This document shows, piece by piece, positions 33,262 to 41,114 of a stretch of DNA of 64,000 bases; position 1 is the first letter of the stretch; every line of letters begins with the position of its first letter. The position numbers and the translations under genes are program-made. This stretch comes from [Actinomadura] parvosata subsp. kistnae (GTDB lineage: Bacteria > Actinomycetota > Actinomycetes > Streptosporangiales > Streptosporangiaceae). The DNA is taken from contig NZ_OOHJ01000015.1 in the NCBI RefSeq assembly GCF_900323885.1, forward strand, positions 806,001 to 870,000. Reading direction: 5' to 3'. The notes under the pieces were generated by a model. It was not told where the DNA came from. It searched no databases and worked only from the letters and a program-made list of their open reading frames with translations.

Positions 33262-35427
33262 ATGGCAGCCGACCGCTTGCTCAGCGGGCCCGGCTCAGAG
33301 GAAGGTGCCACGGGGGGCGCTTCGCAGAGCCAGGGTCGCCTGATCGGCAGGCGCTACCGACTGATGTCGCCCGTCGGCAGAGGCGGCATGGGCATGGTGT
33401 GGCACGCCCACGACGTGCTGCTCGACCGGGACGTGGCCGTCAAGGAGCTCATCCTGCCCTACGGCCTCGACCACGCGGGCAAGCAGGTGGCCCACCGGCG
33501 CATGCTGCGCGAGGCCCGCTCGGCCGCGCGGCTGACGCACCCGGGCATCGTGACCGTGCACGACGTCGTCGAGGAGGACGGCCGGCCCTGGATCGTGATG
33601 GAGCTGGTCCGCGCCTGGTCGCTGGAGCAGGCCGTCCGCCAGAGCGGCCCCCTCCCCGTGATCCAGGCGGCCGAGATCGGCATCCGCGTGCTCGACGCGG
33701 TCATGCACGCGCACGCCGCCGGGATCCTGCACCGCGACATCAAGCCGGGCAACGTCCTGCTGACCCAGGACCGGGTGGTGCTGACCGACTTCGGCATCGC
33801 GGCCATCGAGGGCGACGTCACGATCACCCAGACGGGGCTGCTCATGGGGTCGCCGGCGTACATCCCGCCGGAGCGGCTGTCCGGGCAGCCGATCACGCAG
33901 GCGGCCGACCTGTGGTCGTTCGGCGCGACGTTGTACGCGGCCGTCGAGGGCCGCCCGCCGTACGAGGGGCCCGACCCCGTCGCGGTGCTCGGCGCCGTCC
34001 TGACGCAGGACCCGATCAGGCCCCAGCGGGCCGGCTCGCTCATGCCCGTGATCGAGGGCCTGCTGCGCAAGAACCCGGCCGAGCGGCTCACCGCCGCCCA
34101 GGTCATCGAGATGCTGGAGACGGTGCTGCGCGCGCACGGCTCCCCCAGGCCGCGCGCCCCCGAGATGCTGCCCAGCCAGGCCGACCCGACCCCGGCCGGG
34201 CTGCTGCCCCCGCTGGACACCCCCTCGGGGCCGATGCCCTCCCGCATCGTGGAGACCCCCTCCGGTCCGGTACGGGTGCCGTACGACCCGCTGACCAGCC
34301 CGTCGGGCGGCCATTCGATGCCCTACGACGGGATGACGAGCCCGTCGGGCAGCCACCGCACCGACCAGCTCCCGCCGCTGCCGCCCGCCCCCAGCCCTCA
34401 GCACGCCTCATACGACTCGCTGCGCAGCTCCTCCGGCCCGTACGACTCGCTGGGCAGCACCTCGGGCCCGTACGACTCGCTGGGCGGTTCGTCCGGTCCC
34501 TACGACTCGCTGGGCGCACCGTCGGGCCCGCAGCCGCCGTTCGGCGCGCCGCCCGTCCTCCCCCGGGTGGGCCCGGGCCTGGACGACGACCTCGACGACC
34601 CGACCGGCCCGCGCCCCCAGCCGATCCTGCCGCTGACGACGGACAGCCGGACGTCGTCGGCCGCCACCCCGTGGCCGCTGGCCTCGCCCGACGACCTGCG
34701 CGAGCAGTCGCGCGACCTGTCGCACGACGTCTCCCGCAGCCGCCTGGCCGCGCTGCCGGGCGGCGGCCCGCGCAAGGGGAAGAGCCGGCGCCGGGTGGAG
34801 GAGGACGAGGGCGCCTGGATCAGGAACGGCCGCCCCACCCCGCTGACGATCATCAGCTCGCTGCTGGCCGTGGCCGTCGTGGCGGGCGCCGTGTGGATCA
34901 TCCTGACGGGCGGCTCGTCGCCGGCTCCGGTCACCACCCCGGCGGCCACCGGCGAGAGCACGACGACGGAGGACGCGGCGGCCCCGTCGATCATCCCCGA
35001 GGGGTACGTGGAGCACACGGGCCCCGGCTTCTCGGCGGCCGTGCCGAAGGACTGGAAGCTGGCGACGTCCGGCGGGGTGGCCACGTTCAGCGGGCCGAAG
35101 GACTCGGGGATGCGGATCCTGGTCGAGCGGGCCGCCCCGCAGAGCGACGGCGGCCTGTCGGAGCTGGGCCGGCTGGAGGCCGACGGCGGCATGGAGAGCT
35201 ACATCCAGGTGCAGCTCCAGCGGGTCGCCTACCGCACCTGGCAGGCGGCCGACTGGGAGTACACCTACCAGACGGCCAACGGCGTCCCCATGCACGCCCT
35301 GACCAGGTACGTCTCCATCGACGACACCGCCGCGTTCAAGATCACGATGGATCTGCCCGAGCTGAAGTGGGACGACCAGGCCGACACCCGCAAGGTGTTC
35401 CTCAACACGTTCCGGCAGGCGACCTGA
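33262..35427 (+). CDS. Membrane serine/threonine protein kinase
   Basis: 721 residues from ATG 33262, which follows a purine-rich GGGAGATGGGGGCGGG; a GTG at 33232 is the alternative. Kinase domain 31-300: GRGGMGMVWHAHD, ATP-anchoring Lys61 in DVAVKELIL, catalytic HRDIKPGNVLL, magnesium-binding LTDFGIA, and GSPAYIPPERL. A long Pro/Ser-rich juxtamembrane region contains four near-repeats around Y-D-S-L-G-S-S-S-G-P. A single helix (IISSLLAVAVVAGAVWIIL) leads to an extracellular domain of about 150 residues without PASTA repeats (GPGFSAAVPKDWKLATS). Hanks-type signalling kinase; ligand unknown. Confidence 0.92.
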   Translation: MAADRLLSGPGSEEGATGGASQSQGRLIGRRYRLMSPVGRGGMGMVWHAHDVLLDRDVAVKELILPYGLDHAGKQVAHRRMLREARSAARLTHPGIVTVHDVVEEDGRPWIVMELVRAWSLEQAVRQSGPLPVIQAAEIGIRVLDAVMHAHAAGILHRDIKPGNVLLTQDRVVLTDFGIAAIEGDVTITQTGLLMGSPAYIPPERLSGQPITQAADLWSFGATLYAAVEGRPPYEGPDPVAVLGAVLTQDPIRPQRAGSLMPVIEGLLRKNPAERLTAAQVIEMLETVLRAHGSPRPRAPEMLPSQADPTPAGLLPPLDTPSGPMPSRIVETPSGPVRVPYDPLTSPSGGHSMPYDGMTSPSGSHRTDQLPPLPPAPSPQHASYDSLRSSSGPYDSLGSTSGPYDSLGGSSGPYDSLGAPSGPQPPFGAPPVLPRVGPGLDDDLDDPTGPRPQPILPLTTDSRTSSAATPWPLASPDDLREQSRDLSHDVSRSRLAALPGGGPRKGKSRRRVEEDEGAWIRNGRPTPLTIISSLLAVAVVAGAVWIILTGGSSPAPVTTPAATGESTTTEDAAAPSIIPEGYVEHTGPGFSAAVPKDWKLATSGGVATFSGPKDSGMRILVERAAPQSDGGLSELGRLEADGGMESYIQVQLQRVAYRTWQAADWEYTYQTANGVPMHALTRYVSIDDTAAFKITMDLPELKWDDQADTRKVFLNTFRQAT

Positions 35428-35431
35428 CCCG

Positions 35432-35453
35432 TATTGCACTGAGCGTTCCAAAA
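35432..35453. promoter_or_regulatory. Predicted TetR operator at the tetR promoter
   Basis: 22-bp site beginning TATTGCACTGA and ending CCAAAA, identical at 16 of 22 positions to the site at 36060-36081 before the MFS gene. It covers the -35 TTGCAC (35434-35439) and most of the spacer of the tetR promoter, so binding would give autorepression. Confidence 0.65.
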
Positions 35454-35457
35454 CGTG

Positions 35458-35463
35458 TAGCGT
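35458..35463 (+). promoter_or_regulatory. -10 box of leaderless tetR promoter
   Basis: TAGCGT lies 18 bases after TTGCAC and 7 bases before the ATG at 35471, the geometry of an actinobacterial leaderless promoter. Confidence 0.6.
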
Positions 35464-35470
35464 GGCCGTC

Positions 35471-36043
35471 ATGGCGCGACCGAGGAAGTTCGAGGAGGAC
35501 CGTGCGGTCGAGGCGGCCATGCGCGCGTTCTGGAGCGCGGGCTACGAGGCCACCTCGACGCAGGATCTCTGCGCCGCCACCGGGCTCGGGCGCAGCAGCA
35601 TCTACAACACGTTCGCCAGCAAGCGCGAGCTGTTCGAGCGCGCGCTGCGGCACTACACGGACGAGCGCAACGCGAACCTGGCCGAGCTCATGGAGGGCGA
35701 GCTGCCCGTCAAGGAGAAGGTCAGGACCGTGTTGTGGTGGGCCGTCGAGCCCGATCCTGACGACCCCGCCGGCTGCCTGGTGGTGAACTCGCTGGTCGAG
35801 CTGGGCCCGCGCGACCCGGAGATCGCGGAGCTGCTGCGCCGCGACCAGGACAAGCGGCTCCAGATCATGACGGCCGCGCTGGAGGCCGCGCGCGCCCGCG
35901 GCGAGCTCGACGCGGGCAAGGATCCGCTGGCCCTGGCCCGCTTCGTCGCCGCGACGGTCAGCGGGCTGCGGGTCGCGGCCCGCGGCGGGGCCGACCGCGC
36001 CATGCTCGAGTCGATCGCGAACACCGCGCTGGGCGTCTTCTGA
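35471..36043 (+). CDS. TetR-family transcriptional regulator
   Basis: 190 residues. HTH in AFWSAGYEATSTQDLCAATG followed by LGRSSIYNTFASKRELFERAL, the usual TetR arrangement at residues 12-57. The C-terminal ligand domain (WWAVEPDPDDPAGCLVVNSL, ELGPRDPEIAELLRRDQDKR) resembles the TetR_C_16/AcrR-like group controlling multidrug efflux. Starts at ATG 35471, probably leaderless. The neighbouring efflux gene 56 bases downstream shares its predicted operator, so this is a classical local repressor. Confidence 0.93.
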   Translation: MARPRKFEEDRAVEAAMRAFWSAGYEATSTQDLCAATGLGRSSIYNTFASKRELFERALRHYTDERNANLAELMEGELPVKEKVRTVLWWAVEPDPDDPAGCLVVNSLVELGPRDPEIAELLRRDQDKRLQIMTAALEAARARGELDAGKDPLALARFVAATVSGLRVAARGGADRAMLESIANTALGVF

Positions 36044-36059
36044 CTTTTCCATGCCCGCG

Positions 36060-36081
36060 TTTTGAACTGATCAATCTAAAA
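36060..36081. promoter_or_regulatory. Predicted TetR operator before the MFS gene
   Basis: 22-bp imperfect palindrome beginning TTTTGAACTGATCA and ending CTAAAA, centred on TGATCA, in the 55-base gap between tetR and the transporter. Matches the site upstream of tetR at 16 of 22 positions. Confidence 0.65.
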
Positions 36082-36098
36082 TTTCTGGAGGTATCGCC

Positions 36099-37298
36099 GT
36101 GCCGTTGGCGGTCTACATACTGGGGCTCTCGATCTTCGCTCAGGGCACCTCCGAGCTGATGCTGGCCGGGCTGCTGCCCGAGATGGCCCGCGACCTCGGC
36201 GTGTCGGTGCCGGACGCGGGGCTGCTGATCTCGGCGTTCGCCATCGGGATGCTGGTCGGCGCGCCGGTGCTGGCCGTGCTCACGCTGCGGTGGCCGCGCC
36301 GTACGGTGCTGCTGGCCTTCCTCGCGCTCTTCGCCCTGTCGCACGTGGCGGGCGCGCTGACGTCGAGCTACGGCGTGCTGTTCGCCACCCGCGTGGTCGG
36401 CGCGTTCGTCTACGCCGGGTTCTGGGCGGTGGCGGCCTCCACCGCGATCGGCCTGGTGCCCGTGAACGCCCGCGCCAAGGCGATGAGCGTGCTGGCGGGC
36501 GGCCTCACCGTGGCCACCGTGATCGGCCTGTCCGCCGGCACGGTGATCGGGCAGCACCTCGGGTGGCGGGCGGCGTTCTGGTCGGTGGCGGCGCTGACGG
36601 CGCTGGCCGGCCTGGGCGTGTTCGCCACCATCCCGGGCGGCCGGCCCGACCGCAGCGGCACGCCGCGCGTCTCCGACGAGCTGCGCGCGCTGGCCAGGCC
36701 CGCGCTCTGGCTCGCCTACGGCACCACCGCGCTGACCACCGGCGCGCTGCTGTCCACCTTCAGCTACCTGAGCCCGCTGCTCACCGACGTCACGGGGCTC
36801 GACCCGGCCTGGGTGCCGGCCGTCCTCGGTCTGTACGGGGTGGGCGCCCTCATCGGCATCACCGTCGGCGGCCGGATCGCCGACGCGCGGCCGTACCCGC
36901 TGCTGTACGCCGGCGTGACCGGCCTCGTCCTGACCTCGGCGGCCCTGGCGGCGTCGGCGTCCGTGGCCCTGCTCGCGATCCCGCTGATCTTCCTGCTGGG
37001 CGCGTTCGGCTTCGGCACCAACCCGGCGCTGAACGCCCGCCCCTTCGCCCTGGCCAAGAACGCCCCGACGCTGGCCGCCGGCATGAACGTGGCCTCGTTC
37101 AACGTCGGCATCACGGTGGGGCCCTGGGTCGGCGGCCTGGCCATCGGCGCGGGCCTCGGCTACGCGTCCGTCGCCTGGATCGGCGCTGCCATCGGCGTGG
37201 CCGGCCTGGCCGCGGTGGCGCTCGGCGCGAGCCTGCACCGCAGGAGCGAGATCGCCGGGGAGACGCGCGAGACGGGTGAGGTACGGTCTGCCGTATGA
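36099..37298 (+). CDS. MFS drug-efflux transporter (CmlR/Cmx-like DHA1 family)
   Basis: 399 residues, 12 predicted membrane helices. N-terminus LAVYILGLSIFAQGTSELML followed by AGLLPEMARDLGVS, then TRVVGAFVYAGFWAVAASTA, are typical of chloramphenicol-resistance-type DHA1 proteins (motif C-like region included). GTG start with GGAGG seven bases upstream. Probably proton-driven export of a drug-like compound, induced through the adjacent TetR. The stop overlaps the MOSC gene start (ATGA). Confidence 0.9.
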   Translation: MPLAVYILGLSIFAQGTSELMLAGLLPEMARDLGVSVPDAGLLISAFAIGMLVGAPVLAVLTLRWPRRTVLLAFLALFALSHVAGALTSSYGVLFATRVVGAFVYAGFWAVAASTAIGLVPVNARAKAMSVLAGGLTVATVIGLSAGTVIGQHLGWRAAFWSVAALTALAGLGVFATIPGGRPDRSGTPRVSDELRALARPALWLAYGTTALTTGALLSTFSYLSPLLTDVTGLDPAWVPAVLGLYGVGALIGITVGGRIADARPYPLLYAGVTGLVLTSAALAASASVALLAIPLIFLLGAFGFGTNPALNARPFALAKNAPTLAAGMNVASFNVGITVGPWVGGLAIGAGLGYASVAWIGAAIGVAGLAAVALGASLHRRSEIAGETRETGEVRSAV

Positions 37299-38119
37299 AG
37301 CTGGCCGGCATCTCCTTCTATCCCGTCAAGTCCACGGCCGGGCACGAGGTCACCGAGGCCGAGGTGCAACCGTGGGGGCTGGCGGGCGACCGCCGCTACC
37401 TCATCACCGACGAGCGCGGCGCGGTGCTCACCGCCCGCCAGGAGCCGCGCCTGCTGGCCTGCGTGCCCGTGCTCGACGGCGGCGTGCTCACGCTGACGGG
37501 CCCGCACGCCGAGCCGCTGACGGTGGTCCCCACGGCCGCGATGTCCACCGTGCACATGGGGGGCGTCGCGGTGGAGGTCACCGACTGCGGCGACGCCGCC
37601 GCCGCGTGGCTGAGCGGGCTCGCGGGCCGGCCGGTGCGGCTCAAGTGGCTCGACGACCCGACCCGCCGCCCGGTCAACCCCCTGTACGGCCGCCCTGACG
37701 ACCGCGTGAGCCTGGCCGACGCGTTCCCGCTGCTGCTCACCACGACCGCCTCGCTCGCCCGCCTCAACGACTGGATCGCCGAGACCGCGCTGGAGCTCGG
37801 CGAGGAGCCGCGCGCGCTGCCGATGCGCAGGTTCCGGCCGAACGTGGTGATCGACGGGGTGGCGGAGCCGTTCGCCGAGGACGAGTGGAAGCGCCTGCGC
37901 ATCGGGGAGGTGGAGTTCCGCGTGACCAAGGGGTGCGACCGGTGCGTGCTGACCACGGTCGACACCGAGACCTACCGCAAGGGCAAGGAGCCGCTGCGGA
38001 CGCTGGCCCGGCATCGCAAGCGTGAGGGCAAGGTGTGGTTCGGCATCAACCTGATCCCCGACCTCGTTCCCGGCACTTTCGGTCGGATCGCGCAAGGGGA
38101 TCCCGTCGTCCTGCTCTGA
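37295..38119 (+). CDS. MOSC-domain protein (YcbX/mARC-like)
   Basis: 274 residues. The N-terminal beta-barrel MOSC_N (GISFYPVKSTAGHEVTEAEV, GLAGDRRYLITDERGAVLTA) is followed by the MOSC domain (ALPMRRFRPNVVIDG, FRVTKGCDRCVLTTVDTETY). The Cys in KGCDRC is the expected Mo ligand. Such proteins bind Mo cofactor and reduce N-hydroxylated compounds, which would suit detoxification together with the coupled efflux pump. Only 4 bases overlap with the MFS gene. Confidence 0.93.
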   Translation: MKLAGISFYPVKSTAGHEVTEAEVQPWGLAGDRRYLITDERGAVLTARQEPRLLACVPVLDGGVLTLTGPHAEPLTVVPTAAMSTVHMGGVAVEVTDCGDAAAAWLSGLAGRPVRLKWLDDPTRRPVNPLYGRPDDRVSLADAFPLLLTTTASLARLNDWIAETALELGEEPRALPMRRFRPNVVIDGVAEPFAEDEWKRLRIGEVEFRVTKGCDRCVLTTVDTETYRKGKEPLRTLARHRKREGKVWFGINLIPDLVPGTFGRIAQGDPVVLL

Positions 38120-38206
38120 AAATTCGCGGCGAAAATCCTTATTTCCCGATATTTCAGTTCACTGTCCCCTTTGGGGTGCTGTTAGCGGTTATGCGAGACT
38201 TCACCC

Positions 38207-39466
38207 GTGACCAGTACCCCCACGAAGCCCGCGGTCTCGTCCCCCGACCGGATCCAGCGCGTCCAACGCCGGACCCTGGCGGTCCTCTCGGCGGCGCAGA
38301 TCGTGGGCGGCGTGGGCGTGGCCGTCGGGCTGGCGCTCAGCTCGGTCGTCGTGGACGAGTTGTCGCGCTCCACCGTGATCAGCGGCTTCGCCGGCACGGC
38401 CACCGTGCTCGGCGCGGCCCTGCTGGCGCTGCCGGCCGCCAAGGCGTCCGGGCGGGGCGGGCGGCGGGCGGGGCTGTCGCTGGCGTACACGGCGGCGCTG
38501 ACCGGCTGCGTGATCTCGGTGCTGGCCATCAGCCTGCGCAACTGGCCGCTGCTGCTCGCCGGCCTCGTCCTGGTCGGCGGCGGCAGCGCGGGCAGCCTCG
38601 CGGCCCGCTACTCGGCCACGGACCTGTCGCCCAAGGACCGCTCGGCCCGCCATCTGTCGCTGGTCGTCTGGGCCTCGACCATCGGCTCCGTCGCCGGCCC
38701 GAACCTGGCCGAGCCCGCCGACCGCATCGGCCGGAGCCTCGGGATGGCGGAGAAGGCGGGGCCGTTCGCGTTCGCGGCCCTGGCCTTCGCGCTGGCGGTG
38801 GTCATCGTCCTCGTCCTGCTCCGCCCCGATCCGCTCATCCTGGCCCGCGCCGGTACGCGCACGGAGGATCCCGGACGCAACCGCACGATCCGCACCGCCT
38901 GGCACACCCTGCGCACCACCCCGACGGCCCGCCACGCCCTGGTCATGATCGCCGTCAGCCACACGGCGATGGTCTCGGTCATGTCGATGACCCCCGTCAA
39001 GCTGCACCACGACGGCTCGAACCTCGACGTCATCGGCCTCGTGATCAGCCTGCACATCGCCGGCATGTACGTGCTGTCGCCCCTCGTCGGCTGGCTGGCC
39101 GACAAGGCGGGCAAGGTGCCGGTGCTGGTGCTCGGCTCGGCCCTGCTGCTCAGCGCCGCCGCCCTGGCCGGCACCGCCGGTCACCGCGTGTGGCAGGTGA
39201 CCGCCGCGCTCGTGCTGCTCGGCCTGGGCTGGTCGTGCGGCCTGGTGGCCGGCTCGGCGCTGGTCACGGAGTCGGTGCCGATCGAGCGCCGCCCCGCCGT
39301 CCAGGGCCTGTCGGACCTGCTGATGAACGTGTGCGGCGCCACGGGCACGATCGTCGCCGGCGCCATCGTGGGCCTGCTCGGCTACGGCATGCTCGGCCTG
39401 ATGGTCGGCATCATGGTCGCCCTGTCGGGCCTCTGGCTCACCGCCGTCTGGCGCCGCACGTCCTGA
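38207..39466 (+). CDS. MFS transporter
   Basis: 419 residues with 12 hydrophobic segments (LAVLSAAQIVGGVGVAVGLA at TM1; LHIAGMYVLSPLVGWLADKA with the motif A-like G-W-L-A-D-K-A-G-K). SATDLSPKDRSARHLSLVVW is a cytoplasmic loop shared by actinobacterial MFS proteins annotated as drug exporters. GTG start with no Shine-Dalgarno; likely leaderless. Stands alone: the neighbour on the right converges and the one on the left ends 87 bases before. Substrate unknown. Confidence 0.85.
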   Translation: MTSTPTKPAVSSPDRIQRVQRRTLAVLSAAQIVGGVGVAVGLALSSVVVDELSRSTVISGFAGTATVLGAALLALPAAKASGRGGRRAGLSLAYTAALTGCVISVLAISLRNWPLLLAGLVLVGGGSAGSLAARYSATDLSPKDRSARHLSLVVWASTIGSVAGPNLAEPADRIGRSLGMAEKAGPFAFAALAFALAVVIVLVLLRPDPLILARAGTRTEDPGRNRTIRTAWHTLRTTPTARHALVMIAVSHTAMVSVMSMTPVKLHHDGSNLDVIGLVISLHIAGMYVLSPLVGWLADKAGKVPVLVLGSALLLSAAALAGTAGHRVWQVTAALVLLGLGWSCGLVAGSALVTESVPIERRPAVQGLSDLLMNVCGATGTIVAGAIVGLLGYGMLGLMVGIMVALSGLWLTAVWRRTS

Positions 39467-39487
39467 CATACCTGCCCTTCGGCGGGC

Positions 39488-41086
39488 TCACTTGGCGTCG
39501 GCGTAGGACTTGACCGCCACCGCCTCCATCGGAAAGCGCACCGGAGTGCGGCCGAACAACAACCGGCTGGCCTCGGCCGCCGCGCCCGTCACCGCCGCGA
39601 TCACCTCGTCGGCCAGCTCGGCCGGGCAGTGCACCATCACCTCGTCGTGCTGGAAGAACACCAGCCGCGCCGGCTCCGGCAGCCGCCCCCGCAGCACCGC
39701 CAGCAGCGCCAGCGCCCACTCGGCCGCCGTGCCCTGCACCACGAAGTTGCGGGTGAACCGCCCGCGGTCTCTGGCCGCCCGGCCGCCCTCGGGCCCGGAC
39801 ACCAGCTCCTTCCACCGCTCGGACGGCGGCGGGCTGGTGCGCCCGAGCCAGGACCGCACGATGCGCCCCTCCTCGCCCGCCTTGGCCGCGTCTTCGACGA
39901 ACTGGTACGCCTTGGGGAAGCGCTGCCGCATCACGGCCAGCAGCTTCGAGGCGTCGCCGCTGGTGCCGCCGTACATGGCGGACAGCATCGCGATCTTGGC
40001 GTTGGCCCGCTCGCCGCCGAACGACTGCGCCAGCGCGGAGTAGAGGTCGATCTCGCCCGCGGCCCTGGCCAGCCCGCCGTCGCCGGCCATCGCCGCCAGC
40101 ACCCGAGGCTCCAGCTGTGCCGCGTCGGCGACGACCAGCAGCCACCCGTCGTCGGCCACCACGACCTTCCGCATGACCTTGGGGATCTGCAGCGCGCCGC
40201 CGCCGTTGGTGGCCCACCGCCCGGACACGACGCCGCCGACGACGTATTCGGGCCTGAACCGCCCGCCGCGCACCCACTGGTCGGCCCACGCCCACCCGTG
40301 CGCGCTGAACAGCCGGGCCAGCTCCTTGTAGGCCAGCAGCGGCGCCACGGCGGGATGCTCGATCTGCTTGAGCTCCCACTGCCGGGTGGTCTTCAGCGCC
40401 ACCCCCGCGCCCTTGAACGCCTTGACGAGCTGCTGCACGGAGTCGGGGTTGACCGGGTGCCCGAACGCGGCCGCCACCTCGTCGGCCAGCGCCTGCAGCC
40501 GGGCCGGGCGCATGCCGTGCACGGGGCGCGGCCCCAGCAGCTCGGTGAGCAGCGCGTCGTGCACGTCGCGCCGCCACGGCATGCCCTCGTGCGACATCTC
40601 GGCCGCGACCAGCGCACCGGCCGACTCGGCGGCCACCAGCAGGCGGAAGCGGCCGGGCTCGGGCAGCGCGGCGATGCGCCGGAGCTGGTCGGCCAGCACC
40701 TCGGCGACCGCCTCCGCGCCGAGCGGCTCGGGCGCGAACAGCGTGCCGGGCGCGCTCGGCTGCTCGTCGGGCACCGGCAGGCCGTGCAGCCTGGCGTGCG
40801 CGGCCCTGGCGGAGCGGGGCTCGCCGTAGCGGCCCTCGTAGGCCAGCAGCAGCCCCTCGGTCAGCGCCAGGTCGTGGCAGCGAGCGACCCGCACGCCGCG
40901 CTCCAGCAGCGGCGGGTATGTCTCCCGCGCGTCGGCCCACACCCAGCGCGGCCCCTCGGCGGCCTCCAGCTCCCGCACCGCCTCGGCGAGGTCGGCGGGC
41001 CGGCGCGGCGTGCCACCGACGGGCAGCACCGTCTCCCCTGCGACCACGACGTACACGTGGTCAAGCCTGCCAAACGCCTCCGACAA
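39488..41086 (-). CDS. Family A DNA polymerase-like protein (bifunctional 3'-5' exonuclease/polymerase type)
   Basis: 532 residues, much shorter than PolA and without the 5' nuclease. Polymerase motif A VVADAAQLEPRVLAAMAGD keeps the catalytic Asp but has Ala for the usual Ser (D-x-S-Q-I-E-L-R). Motif B ERANAKIAMLSAMYGGTSG keeps Arg, Lys and Tyr-Gly. Motif C FFQHDEVMVH keeps H-D-E. The N-terminal third is a degenerate exonuclease-like domain. So polymerase activity is plausible. This orphan polymerase is common in actinobacteria; role probably repair. TTG 41086 is the longest start; GTG 41056 is possible. It follows a metallophosphoesterase gene by 28 bases. Confidence 0.87.
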   Translation of the reverse strand: MSEAFGRLDHVYVVVAGETVLPVGGTPRRPADLAEAVRELEAAEGPRWVWADARETYPPLLERGVRVARCHDLALTEGLLLAYEGRYGEPRSARAAHARLHGLPVPDEQPSAPGTLFAPEPLGAEAVAEVLADQLRRIAALPEPGRFRLLVAAESAGALVAAEMSHEGMPWRRDVHDALLTELLGPRPVHGMRPARLQALADEVAAAFGHPVNPDSVQQLVKAFKGAGVALKTTRQWELKQIEHPAVAPLLAYKELARLFSAHGWAWADQWVRGGRFRPEYVVGGVVSGRWATNGGGALQIPKVMRKVVVADDGWLLVVADAAQLEPRVLAAMAGDGGLARAAGEIDLYSALAQSFGGERANAKIAMLSAMYGGTSGDASKLLAVMRQRFPKAYQFVEDAAKAGEEGRIVRSWLGRTSPPPSERWKELVSGPEGGRAARDRGRFTRNFVVQGTAAEWALALLAVLRGRLPEPARLVFFQHDEVMVHCPAELADEVIAAVTGAAAEASRLLFGRTPVRFPMEAVAVKSYADAK

Positions 41087-41114
41087 AACCGCACGCGGTC
41101 ACATGTTCAGGGAG

